Assembly: GCA_031310005.1 (NCBI GenBank)
Contig: CM062386.1
Span: 2,418,001 to 2,482,000 of the forward strand
Source: Dactylellina haptotyla
Taxonomy: Eukaryota > Ascomycota > Orbiliomycetes > Orbiliales > Orbiliaceae
DNA: 64,000 nt
Reading direction: 5' to 3'
The notes under the pieces: model-generated
Database searches by the model: none
What the model saw: only the letters and a program-made list of their open reading frames with translations
Told to the model about the DNA's origin: nothing
Shown here: positions 1-11,817 of the stretch, piece after piece
How positions within the stretch are numbered: position 1 is the first letter of the stretch
How the letters are laid out: every line of letters begins with the position of its first letter
Translations under genes and position numbers: made by a program

Positions 1-2116
1 ATAGCTCATGGTGGATAAACAAGGATAACGGAATCATCTGTTCTATAAAATACCATCAAATCAAACCTACCCGCACTATACTCTCTCAATGAACGGCAGT
101 AGCTGGAAGGAATGCAACCCAAAGGTCACTAGCTCTATTCATATGATCATGCGAGGCCAACAGATAGTGGCGGTTTCCAGCTCCCCTGTTGCCCAGGCTG
201 TAAGCCAGCGAAGTAAACCCCTCTACCCGCATCGCGTCCGGAGAGAAGGCTGCACAGGTTGCAAGGAAGAAGACCAAAGAAAGATATTTCCCTTCACACT
301 GTAAGTGTGCATCCTTTCCGAAGAGATTCCTGACGATACCTATTAGTTCGAACCCAATCTAGTCGCTAACACCCACTACTAAACCCCGTGTATTTTACGG
401 TAACATGACACAGCTTGAATCATCCACCAATTCTCAATGTCTCGTTGGAACAGTACTGCAAAAATAATCAAGAAGCAGCTTTCGTACCGCAGCTTCCCGG
501 ACGGAGATTGCACCGACCTACTACCTATAGCTTGATGTATGCGCTGAGGTTAAGGTAGCATCGCGCTCCGCACTTGTATTGTTATCGGACTTAAGTTGGG
601 TTTCTGTGCCGCGTTCTTTCGCTGCACTTGGGCAGAGTCCTTATTTTTGGCAGTGGCAAAGTTTAACTGATCATGATCGAGAGCACGAAGCCAAACACAT
701 GGAAGCCAAAACAAAGCTCTTTGGGCAATCTGTAGAGAATCCAGCAGCCACTATTTACATCGTTCTAGAAACTTCACAACTTCCTATAGCTGTAGTATAT
801 ATTGCATTCCTTAGGCCCCTAAGAAACTAGCTTAGCATTGATTGTATACGTTGGTTTAAAGAAGAACCGAATTTCCGGTATCTCGCATAGTCGCCCTCCA
901 CACCCTTAGCGGAGTTAAAGATTAATTTTCTTTTGGTGGGGGTTGAGCAAAAATTCACCTAGGGAAGCCAAAGATGAGCCTTCGTATTATATTAGTTGGT
1001 TTCTTCATGTTGGAGAAATTTCGAACCGCCGGCGCGGTTCATGTTGTCCAATATCTAAGAAAATTAGCCCATATCAAAAACCGGGCATCCAGCTTAACTT
1101 AGGTTGCTGTTCAACTTGGGCGCTTTTCGTTGCTGCAGATTCCTGAAACGCTTTATTCGGGGATGATACTGTTCTAAATACAAAATCAAGAGGTTGTAAA
1201 AACCCGAGTTGACAATTTGCTTCACTTGAACCTGCAAATCCGCTCCGAGTTAGATATTAATATATTTCGCTCTTTCTTTCGAATTGAGACAACTGAGCCT
1301 GCATACGTATAGGAAACGATAAGATCCAAGACGAACTTCGGAAACGTCTATACCTGTATATCCAGGCAAGGGTACGCGACAAGCATTCTCGTTCCAATCC
1401 AGCCCTCTTGGACCAAGGATATCACATACACACAATCGCTACGGAGGGCACGTAGATGCCACTTTGGGTATCCAAAATGTAAAACTACAATTCGCGGTAC
1501 CTTGTTGCGCCACCAACTAGATCCCGCATCTTTCTTGGAACATCGCTGGATGAGGACGACTCAGTGCCACATCCACGTGCTACAAATAAAGAGAAAAAGA
1601 AGTAGTCCCGTCTAGAAGCATTCTGTTTCACATTCGACGGAGGAGTGGAAAGATGACATATCCTTGTTGCATTTCGCATGAGACTTGTCGTCGAAACCCG
1701 CATCTTCCCGTGTGTGTGTGTGTTTTCGAACTGGGGAAGGGCAACAATCTCTTTTCCCAGAGGTTTGGATACATCCGATGATGACAGGAACCGTTCCTCA
1801 AATAGCACCGGATAGCAGGTGTGTTTCCAGTTTTGGAGCTTTTCCTTTTACATATATTTTCCTTCATCAGATCATTCCTCCGATATCTCTTCTCGCACAC
1901 GTTATTATTCTCCAACTTTCATTTTTCCATCTTCTCCTTTCTATCACTACTATTTTTAAGACTCTGCGACTTGTGATACTTTTTGCGTTGGTTCGAATTG
2001 TACTTGCAAAACCCGTCCTATTTACCACAGCCAACACGCTTGGTTAGTAACTGGGTGCTTCAAGATCAAAATATAATCCAAAATCTCAGATATTATCCTC
2101 CTGTGCAACTGAAACC
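1..2116. other. Intergenic region and leader of the HMG gene
   Basis: No convincing gene in these 2.1 kb. Open frames are short, start at arbitrary points, and show no recognisable domain or splice-compatible continuation. The right part (about 1685-2100) is pyrimidine-rich and carries a short GT run near 1713-1724, as expected of a promoter and 5' leader for the HMG-box gene that starts at 2117. Confidence 0.6.
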
Positions 2117-4167
2117 ATGGGAAAGGATCGAATGGACGAGCTTGAGGGGTCTATTGACTTTTTGGGCAGACCCTCATTTTCAAAGGCTTCCCCGATGCTT
2201 GAATTTTACAACTCAATGCAAGTACCAATAAGTTTCTACTCCCCGTCTCCTACCCACTACTCAACAGATGAGTGTGTTACTCCAGAGCAGAGTTTCTCAG
2301 AATACGTAAGTTTTTTATAAAATAATCATATTTCATTTACATTCTCACTGAAATTGAAAATTCACTGTGTCCACAGGAATTTGAAACGCCATACCAACAA
2401 TCGGCGAAGTCAATTGCTCGACAAAGGAACTATGTATGCCCGCAAGTATGTCGAGATCCAATTATTATTGTTCAGAAAATGAAGCTTATTTGGATTTTTG
2501 AAAGTTTACCAATCACGAAAATGTCAGCCCACCCGTCGACTTTAAGATGGATCGAGTGGGACCCACCAGCGCATATGTTGGACACGACTCAATGGATGTA
2601 AGTATATTCAAATCACGATACAATAGGAATCGTGTGAGTTCAAAACTGATACGAATCAAAGTATTCGCCTACACAAGCTATCCTTGAAGCAGATCCGACA
2701 TTAGTTTCATCTACCGAAAGCCATTTTCACAGAAATTCCCAGCGTAGGGTTCGATCAGGGTTCAATGGCAAACCGCGCGGAGACGACAATCTAAAGAAAA
2801 TTCTTACTAAAAAAAGTTCCCCGGAGCTGAATTTAAAAACCCCACCAAAGAAGCGTAAGCAACCGATGGCATCTAAAGCTGAGAAACCAAAGGTGCCTCG
2901 ATTAGACCGGCCATTGAGCGAGCTTACCAAAAACTATGTTGATCTGCCAGTCCGCGATATGGAATCGTGGGTGCATAGAAGCACTGAGGAGAGAATAAAG
3001 GAGGTCGAGAAGAGAGACGGCCACGTCGCGCGGCCAATGAACTCGTTCATGCTATACAGATCTGCGTTTGCAGAACGAACCAAGCAGTGGTGCCTCCAAA
3101 ACAACCATCAGGTTGTTTCATCTGTGAGCGGCGCGAGTTGGCCGTTGGAACCAGCTTGGATTAGAGAGAAATATAATGAATTGGCAAGGATAGAAAGGAT
3201 CAATCATCAAGCCGCGCACCCTGGGTATAAGTTCTCGCCGAGTAAGAACCAAGCACCTCCTATCCGACGTAGAAAGCATTTTTCCGATGGCGAGGACGAG
3301 ACTGGGATATCCTCGAGCGAGACAGAAGACCTGGGACAGCCCGAACTTGGGTCTGTGCAGACCCAGCAACTGACCACAAAAAAGAAGAAACAGCGACCTA
3401 AACTAGCAGACTCCAAAAAGAGTATCCCCTTCCCAGATCGGGCGTTCGGATCACCTGAGCCTCTGGCAGTCATCTCGCAGGATCAATATAGGAATCTCAA
3501 TGTTGCCCTAAGGCTCCAAACAGGAGCTCAAAAGTCATCATATCAAGTAGTAAACCCAGGGAGGCCAGCTCCCACAAGCATGGTATCAAATGAGACGAGT
3601 GGAAGTTACTACCAAACAATCGTCAGACCAGCCGTCTCAGCCAATGTTGGAAACTCGATGGTTGAAGATGTCACAATTCGTAAAACAGTGACTCCAGCGA
3701 TGGCTCCAAGCTTTACACCAGGTGAAAAAGAGGAGACACGAATAACAGAGGAATATACTCCATACCAGCAGTCTACATCTCAGCGATTATCCCAGGAACC
3801 TATGGTCCAGCCAAAACAAGAGTTATCTATGATGGAACCAAACTTTTGGGTCTGTTCGCAAGAAGGTACGCCGGAAGCAGCTTTTGAACAATACCGAGAC
3901 TTGTTACTTGATCAACAAGCTCAAAATATCACGGCTCGGCAAGCACTTATGCTTACCCGTGGAGAATTGATAGCACCATACCCATTTGTATCACCAGGCT
4001 TGGTATACTCTAATATTGCAGGGTGTTTTGACTTTAGCGATAAAGCTACGATGGGTGTGAATTATACGAATATGGGATCCATGTGGCATTCGACTAATAA
4101 CGGTGGGAATATTTTACATAGCGATTATACCAACGCTTTCCATTATGACGAATGGATTACAGAATGA
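2117..4167 (+). CDS. MATA-type HMG-box transcription factor (FMF-1/PaHMG5/Ste11-like)
   Basis: Predicted exons are 2117-2305, 2377-2445, 2505-2597 and 2662-4167, all phase 0, giving about 618 residues. A basic nuclear localisation run (PPKKRKQP, about residue 177) precedes one HMG box at about 240-311, with the signatures RPMNSFMLYRSAFAERTKQW and HPGYKFSPSK. This box resembles the sub-family containing Neurospora FMF-1, Podospora PaHMG5 and fission yeast Ste11, which sit above mating-type genes in sexual development. The rest is Ser/Thr/Gln/Pro-rich and probably disordered, typical of a transcription factor. It is not a MAT idiomorph gene in any way I can show: no alpha-box gene, APN2 or SLA2 is beside it. 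HMG-box assignment is firm; the sub-family name is inference. The third exon was fixed by requiring an open phase-0 frame into exon 4. Confidence 0.8.
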
Positions 4168-4770
4168 GGATCTGGAGAAGCCAGATGGTTTGGCCTAAGG
4201 CCATCTAAACTTAGAAATGGAGGTTTGAGTCGAGGTATTAAAATTTAAAATGGACAAATTTATGTCTAGCATATCAAGTCGCCTAGACTGGTAGTTGTAT
4301 TTTTGTTGTTTTGAAATCACCTGCAAGCCGGTTTACACTAGTAGGCTGGGTGCCATTATATTGGAGTTATATGTTGTGGCATTTTAAGCTTAATTAGGAC
4401 TCAATTTAATTTTTGTCATTCGAACACGCGATAAAATTTGTCAATACTCACTTAACTATGATATAACTAAGAATACTCAATCTCGGCTACTAAGAAATAT
4501 TTAACCTGCAACATGCGCTATCCGCTTACCTTTATAAATTTACGGGTCATCGTCTTATTAGAGAGCAAGCGACGAGCGACAACGCAACGGCGTTCCAGTC
4601 ATCTGGCCCCACGAGATAATGAAATGGGAATATATAGATGGTTCTAATGGGTGTTGTCATCTTTTGCGTTGGGGTGGCACCAACCTGGTTGCCCTTTTCT
4701 TCGATTTTTGTCTCACCAGCATCCAATTATTTTCAACCTCCGCCATCGCGGTGAGCTACGGCGGCGCAAA
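4168..4770. other. Intergenic, tandem genes
   Basis: AT-rich 3' region of the HMG gene followed by the short promoter of the Psf1 gene. I see no further gene. Confidence 0.6.
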
Positions 4771-5523
4771 ATGTACGGAGAACTGGGAAACAAGCTGGTA
4801 AGTTGTTTTCAATCACTCTCGGGTTCGCCGAATCCCAAGTTGCAGGTGCTAATATTACCCAAAGGTCGCCCATGCGAAACGTACACAAGCTCTGAGCCAG
4901 CTCCCCCCATACCAAACTGACATTGTTCGCCAAGTCACCCGAGAAGTCCGCGACTTAAACCAGGATATTGACGAAATCACGAACTCATACGAAGGCTATT
5001 TCAATCCCTCAGCGGACCCAGCAAGGGCTTGTGCACTACTTGTACATCACTTATGCGTAAGAAGAAACAAAAGATGTCTTCTTGCGTACCATCGGGTGCG
5101 AGCGGAGAAGATTGAGAATATGTGTTGGAACGGGATGGATGTAATAGAACAAGTTCAGGCCGCCAGAGTTGCGGAAGGTGACCAAGATGATGGAGGCTCG
5201 TCTCATGCATTGAGTCCTGAAGAGGACGAGTACGCGAGACAGTATGGGGATATGTTGGCAGCATATAAGGGTCAATGGACAGATATAGACTTAACGGGTA
5301 GTTTGGAGCCCCCAAAAGACTTGTTCATAGATGTTCGTGTTCTCAAAGACGCGGGGGAGATCCAGACGGAATACGGGCAAGTCAACCAGTTAAGGTAGTG
5401 TTGTTGAGCTAGCTGACGTTACTTTGTAGTGCGATTACGTTATCGAAGAACAGTCAATTCTTCGTACGACAAGGTGATGTGGAACGATTGATCAAGCAGG
5501 GTTTCTTGCAAAAATTGAATTAA
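4771..5523 (+). CDS. PSF1: DNA replication complex GINS subunit Psf1
   Basis: Psf1 is one of four subunits of the GINS complex, which joins Cdc45 and MCM2-7 to form the replicative helicase in the nucleus. Exons 4771-4797, 4865-5394 and 5430-5523 encode 216 residues, close to the family's usual 200-220. The protein starts MYGELGNKL and continues into VAHAKRTQ, the conserved family N-terminus. It ends SKNSQFFVRQGDVERLIKQG, the small beta-rich B domain characteristic of Psf1. The helical A domain lies between (about 10-150), with the conserved stretch RAEKIENMCW. The first coding exon holds only nine codons, so the start is easily missed; the match to the family N-terminus supports it. It lies downstream of the HMG gene on the same strand, with no sign of co-regulation. 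Confidence 0.93.
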
Positions 5524-7639
5524 AACAAGGGCTTGATGGGCGGATGTTCGTCGCCGACTGTCGTCCGATTGCGGACGGCACGGGACGAGGCTTGGAGAAT
5601 AATTGTGATAAATAGAATATACCAGTACCACTGTAAGCCAACTTAGTTAATAACATCTGTATTTATTACCCCAAACCTGATAAAATCTTTGCTATGGAGC
5701 CCCCGAAAGGCGGCCAAATGGTTGTCGTGATTTCGGAGGCGAGTTTGCGTGCTTCCACCCCCATCAAACATTGTCTCGGAAACTGATGGAGGAGCGCCGT
5801 TCAAAAATTTTAATACATGGTCTTCGCTATTGGGATTGAAGCCCATGCGAATCAACGGATTAATATTATTGATGGCACATGAACAGGTTGCACAAACCCT
5901 TTCACGGGGAATCTTTGCCAATCAAAGCTGCATGCAACGGCCATTTTGGATATGTTCCAACCTGCAAAGTGCGGGAAGACACTCTAACGGTAGCATGCCA
6001 GACCGTTTCTGTGCAGCAAGGCGGGGGCTGGAATCTGTCTAGGATCCACCCTTGCAGCATCGGGTACCTCTTTTGACACCCCGTTCAAATGCTCGATGTC
6101 GGGGGCAATGGAGACAAAAATTTTCTCGACAAAGAGGTACTGAGCGGTACTGATCCTCACACCAAACTGGACTAAGGTAAAGTGGAAGGATTGGGATAAT
6201 CTCGTGAAGTTTTTTGAGTGCCCAATGGAGATAGCCTTCCATTTCCCCCCTGTATAACTTGGATATTTTTTTTAAGAACCTTGAAACAAGCACTGATATT
6301 TTGATCACACCAATTTTTACGCCATACTCAAAAGTGGGCTCCGCAATGGCGACGGAAGACCTGCTAAACTAATCGAAATCATCCGGCCCCTGGTCCGGGA
6401 CAAAAGCAGTACCTGGCTACGCTGTCTGCCCGACATCCTACTTGCCCTTCAGAAACAGTGGGCCGACAATCGCAAACTGCACCAAGCGCCCCGCGAAAAT
6501 ATTGCTTTGAGTCAAAGCTAGTCGAGATTGACCACGGACGTTAGATGGCACTTTAAAACCTACTAGTGTTCTTCCCTCGCAATCTCTTCAGATTCTTCTT
6601 ACGTACAAAAAATTCAAACACGTCGACAATTCGGTGCTCCTGTAGACTTCGCTTGCCTTTCGCGATATCTATACGTCCTGCAGGTGCAGCGCCAGCCCTG
6701 TTGCAAGCGGTCGCCCATCAGTTGCAATTCGTAGGTAGGTCTTCCTTGCGACGTTTGATACAGAGAACTTGCCCATTACGCAGCGTAGCTCGCTTCCTCT
6801 TCCTTGTATGTTGCTATTTGTTGGAATGCATCAACTTCCGAATTTCATTTCCCATACGGTTCCATCCGGATGTCGGTTTCGCAGCTGGTGCTCAAACTGG
6901 CGGCTTGTTCCAGTCAGCCTTCGATTTACGTCACATCTAACAACCTGTTGGCAGGGCGGTAGTGCCCGGGGAATCAATTGGCTTTTGGGTCGTCGATAAA
7001 CCTTGTGCAGGTAGCATTCTGCTCATTATTTACAACTCTCCAGTGCTTTCCTCCACACCTCAATATCTCCTATCTGTCATCGCTGGTCGTGCCTATTAAA
7101 CTGCTGGTTTGGTGTTTGTCAAATGGTGCTCACACGCCCAGTTTCCATTTTGATACATTCTGTCGGGTCGTACCTTCTCCTTCCAACCAAGCCCGACCTA
7201 ACTACCGACCTTGCACCATAAACAACACAAATGTTGTGCCAGCTTCTGGTCCCTCCATTCCAGAACCCCAAGTCAGAGCCAGAACGTTCCCGTTCGCTGT
7301 TATATACATACTTTGGCTAAATCCGTGTGACAATATTTCTCTTAACATTTGCTACGTTCTTTGGTAACCTCGCTATTGTACCAATTGTATACTCTGCCCA
7401 CCTGCGAACCCCAAGACATATATCTTGACGAGCTTCTCGCACACATGCGACACAACCTGGGAAGAAGACACACTAATATCTGACCTTTTTCCGAATTCAA
7501 CAGGTAATTTGTAAATCTATAGCTCGTAGGACCTATTAATCGGTAAGAATTCAGTCAAGACGCACAACACGAATTTAAAAATTTACGCGGCTAATGTAAC
7601 TTTTGAGACCGTACAGTGTCATGACATAACTGCAAAGAC
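5524..7639. other. Intergenic and long leader of the SulP transporter gene
   Basis: About 2.1 kb with only unconvincing open frames (for example 6566-6940 and 6978-7367 on the plus strand) that lack domains. The right half is CT-rich and probably promoter plus 5' leader of the transporter gene. A two-codon upstream frame (ATG ACA TAA) lies at 7621-7629. Confidence 0.55.
7621..7629 (+). promoter_or_regulatory. Two-codon upstream ORF just before the transporter start
   Basis: ATG ACA TAA ends ten bases before the transporter ATG at 7640. If the transcript begins upstream, ribosomes would meet this minimal frame first, which could damp or condition translation. Its presence is read directly; a function is inference. 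Confidence 0.35.
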
Positions 7640-10600
7640 ATGCCCCGCTCAAATACCAGGCCGGCGACCTTAAGTCACGTAAGTGATGGTGTAGGATCGG
7701 CCGGGGTTGGTATACATGACCGTCAATCCACATCTCTCGGCCCTACTCGAGGGAGGACTCTAAATGACGGCCCACTGCGGCAGTCATACACTTCACCACA
7801 TCGTATGAGGGACTACGAGCGCCCTTCGGCACGATCATATTTCCATGGGTCATGGTATCCCCACCAGCGTAGGTTTCGATGCTACTCTTATTCAATATGC
7901 CAAATATAGGCCCTCGGGATACCAATAACTCTGTTCATCGTGGCAGTACATAAATCAAATGGACTAACGGTCTTCGTGCATTTAGAGAGCCCTGATCAGC
8001 ATAACTGGGCAGCCTATGGTGCTGAAAGGATCAGGAACCAGACAGCTGAACTTGCCTCCTTAGCAATATCAGCAGCTTCTTCTTTTAAAATAGGAGGAGA
8101 ATATTCTCATGTCGACGTATCGTCGCCTTCTATATCTACGTTTCCTCCAATCGACCGGGCTACCTCGGTCGACAATCTTCTACCGGTTACCTCAAAGCCG
8201 CCGCTACAGGCGGCTAGGGAATCAGAAGAAGCAATCATAGAGGAAAGTGACTCGCAATCATCTGAGGGGTATGGTAAATCTCCCGGTCCATCTCATCTCA
8301 CGCGCCTATTACGCAATTCGCCCCCAGAAGAACCAATCATCGCAACCACTCGACACCCTAGAATCACTGTAGTCCAAGACGAGAATAGTAGCTTTAGTGA
8401 TCCTGGACCCACAGAGAGAGATGGTCTTCTCTCGAGGGGGCAAGGGAACTATCAACCTTCTTACAACTCCATATCCCCCGGTGACGCTGAAGCTCAAACA
8501 AACAATCGAACAGGCAGGAAATTCGGATCAGCTGAGGAAATAAACGCTAGGAATACGTATGTACGTTCCTTGGCTATGAGGATAGCTTCTCCAAAGTCAT
8601 GGGATAAAAGAGCAATCTGGAGAAACGCTGTTGTTGCACCTGTTAGTACCTTACCTGCTGTTATCCTGGGGTTATTGCTAAATGTGCTTGATGGTCTTTC
8701 GTACGGAATGATCCTATTCCCACTTGGGGAGTCAATATTCAGCGATTTGGCCCCTGACGGATTGTCGATGTTCTATGTAAGCTGCATTGTGTCGCAGCTT
8801 GTGTATTCTTGTGGGTTCAGTAAATTCAAAGGAGGGGTCGGATCTGAGATGATCGAAGTTGTGCCTTTCTTCCACAAAATGGCGTTCACAATTCTAAGCG
8901 AGGTCGGTAGTGGGCATCCAGAAGTTGTTCTCTCAACCACAATTGTTTCGATGGCCCTGAGTTCAATAATGACTGGATTGGTATTCTTCCTACTTGGTTA
9001 TTTAAAATCCGGATCGCTGATTGGCTTCTTCCCTCGACACATTCTGGTCGGATGCATCGGCGGTGTTGGGTGGTTCTTGATTGCTACCGCGCTCGAAGTT
9101 GCCGCGCGATTAGATGGCTCACTCGAGTATAACCTTAACACTTTGGAACAGCTTGTCTCATTTCCCACACTTTTAATGTGGATGGTACCACTGAGTCTTG
9201 CAATTATTCTTCTTGTGATCCTCCAATTCGTTAACCACCCTTTCACGGTTCCTATATTCTTCATCTCGGTCCCAGCTATCTTTTACATTATTGTTGCGGC
9301 TGTTCCTTCGCTCACGATTGTAGGACTCCGAGATACAGGATGGATCTTTGATGCGCCAAAATCCGGTGTTCCGTTCTGGCATTTCTATACTCTTTATGGT
9401 ACGTTCGTCTCGCTATTCAATACTTCGCCGTAAATTTAGTTGTGCTAATATTATAGTACCAATATAGACTTTCGCGTCGTTGATTGGGGGGTTGTATTGA
9501 TGAATGTGCCTGCAATGCTAGCATTGACGTTCTTCGGCATATTACATGTCCCAATCAATGTCCCGTCACTGGGAGTGTCGCTAAATATGGACAATGTGGA
9601 TGTTGACCAAGAGTTGATTGCCCACGGCGTATCAAATGCACTTTCAGGCTGCGTCGGCAGTATACAGGTGGATAAACTTTATGAGATATAATTATTGAAG
9701 CCTTCAATATAATTAACGGTTTTATTAGAACTACCTAGTCTACGCCAACAGTGTGTTATTCATCCGCAGTGGAGGCAACAGCCGACTCGCAGGAATAATG
9801 CTAGCTTTTGGAACTGCCGCAATATGGATGGTTGGACCAAGCATTATAGGGTATATACCCGTCCTCGTGGTTGCAGCTTTGATTTTCATGTTGGGTATCG
9901 AACTACTGAGGGAAGCAGTTTATGATACATGGGGGAAGCTCCATAAATTTGAGTATCTTACGGTAGTTTCCATTCACTTGAATGTTTTGAAGCCAATTCG
10001 TTCAGCTAATTCTCCTTTCAGGTTTGTGTTATCGTTGTTACCATGGGCGCCTACGACTTTGTGATCGGCATAGTCGTGGGCATTCTGCTCGCATGTGTTA
10101 CATTTGTCATCCAAGCGAGTCAAAAGTCCTCCATTCGAGCAACTTACACCGGAGCAACTGCTCGATCAACTGTTCGTCGTCACCCATTCCAGCAAAGGTT
10201 CCTAAAGGAAGTTGGACCACAGATATATTTGTACAAACTAGCGGGCTATATATTTTTCGGTACAATATCAACAGTTGAAAATAGCATTTTAGATCTGCTC
10301 CACGAGCGGAACTTTAGCAAACGGCCGATTCGATTTCTCATCCTGGATATGACCCATGTTCGTGGAATCGACTTCTCGGCGGCAGAGACTTTTGTCAGAA
10401 TACGAAAAGCCCTTAAGAAGCGGAATATCATTCTAGTATTGAGTGGTATTGTACCTAATGGTGATGTCGACATTGGATTACAAGGAGTTGGTATCTGGAG
10501 TGATGATGGAAACGTTAGGTTATTTCCTGACCTCAACGACGCCCTCGAGTGGTGTGAGAACGAATTTCTCGAAGCTTATTATGCGTCGAAAGACCATGCT

Positions 10601-11469
10601 ATCTTGAATCCGGCACATTTGGGTACGTTTATGCGCCATTCAACGAGTTTTAGTGTAGAAGGTGACCTAACATCTGCCAAAGAAGTGCCGAACCAACAAA
10701 GAGCAAGCATTGGGGGTGTTGACATGGTCCACAATTCTCCGAGGATCAATCAGTTGAGGGCAGCGGCTAAGACGACTTTGAAAGAGACTGAAGTGTCGAG
10801 TTCGAAATGGTCTGATTTTAAACAACCTCTTCCACTGATTCTACAAACATTCCAGGAGAGAACTATGGAGAATGAAGATTTTTGGTTTAATGCGGTTGAT
10901 TTTTTTGAGAGACGATCTTTTTTAAAAGGCGCAGTTTTATTCCATTGTGGAGTAGGTTTGAAGAACACTCGCCAGAATTATACCGAAATCTAACGTTTGT
11001 TGCACTATCAGGATTCCGCTACCGAATTCTACCTAGTCCAGGATGGACTGCTTCGGGCTGAATATGATCATCAGACAGGAAGTTATTGTATGGCCCAAGG
11101 TTCCCAGTTATTTGGTATTGTATACACGTGGGCAACTGCTAACTGGTGGTATCAGACGAAAGTATTACAGCTGGCACTACCTGTGGGGAGCTTCCATTCT
11201 TTGCCGAAACCCCAAGGACTGCTACTGTAGTTGCTGAAAGAGACTGTGTTACTTGGGTGATGAATCGAGAACAATGGGTAAAGTTGCAGGAGCTACAACC
11301 GCAGATTGCGAGCGAACTTTATCGTCTCGCGTTGAAGCTCACAACAGAGCGTATGGATTCGATTATGAGTAAGTCGATTTCCTGATTCGCGGTATTGTAC
11401 ACACTATAATAATGTTGATATGTTGCTGACTCGAGAGTTATAGCCTATATTCTCACTAGAGCAGGTTGA
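7640..11469 (+). CDS. SulP/SLC26-family transporter with STAS and cyclic-nucleotide-binding-like domains (Vsb1/YGR125w type)
   Basis: Eight exons fit in phase: 7640-7868, 7947-9398, 9468-9667, 9729-9962, 10022-10951, 11012-11087, 11156-11368 and 11444-11469, encoding about 1119 residues. The order is a long disordered N-terminus, SulP membrane region from about residue 300 ([35 protein letters not shown]), STAS domain at about 776-890 ([18 protein letters not shown]) and a cNMP-like barrel at about 990-1115 ([14 protein letters not shown]). This architecture matches yeast YGR125w/Vsb1, implicated in vacuolar storage of basic amino acids; substrate here is inferred only. The exon 1/2 junction is the weakest, because it relies on a 78-bp intron removing an in-frame stop at 7907. 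The last exon encodes eight residues and ends YILTRAG, like relatives I recall. The gene is intact. Confidence 0.88.
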
Positions 11470-11778
11470 AGAATTGACAGAAAATGCCTAATACTCAAAA
11501 TGCAGAAATCATTTACAGGGCTGTGACTGGTATTAATCTATTCACTTGGGTCTTAGTTGTTGCACAAATTAAGAACCTTTAAGCGGTACTGATTCAAACC
11601 CTTTTCTGGGCAATGCGCACGTGCCCTCTGTATTTTTTATTGTTCGAAAAGATTTACGAATCTAAGCCTTGAGCTTTCTGGGGTTCATTATTTTGCTTTG
11701 GAGCGGTTGCATACAGAAGCGACACTACAAAAGCTATTTGCAAGAGCTCTGCGCTATGAGTACTTAACCAAGTAATAA

Positions 11779-11817
11779 TAAAAAAAAAATAAAAAATAAA
11801 AAAAAATAAAAAAAAAA
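11779..11817. repeat. A-rich tract
   Basis: Forty bases of almost pure A, broken by single T residues, lying 3' of the transporter gene. It has no flanking target-site duplication that I can recognise, so I do not call it a retrotransposon tail. Confidence 0.8.

Noticed and set aside
86-304. Short frames at the left edge on both strands
   Set aside because: Too short, no signal peptide on a proper ATG, no domain. The left edge could hide a partial gene, but nothing supports it.
6566-7367. Two overlapping plus-strand frames of 124 and 129 residues
   Set aside because: Frames sit in CT-rich leader-like sequence upstream of the transporter, with no domain; more likely untranslated leader or promoter.
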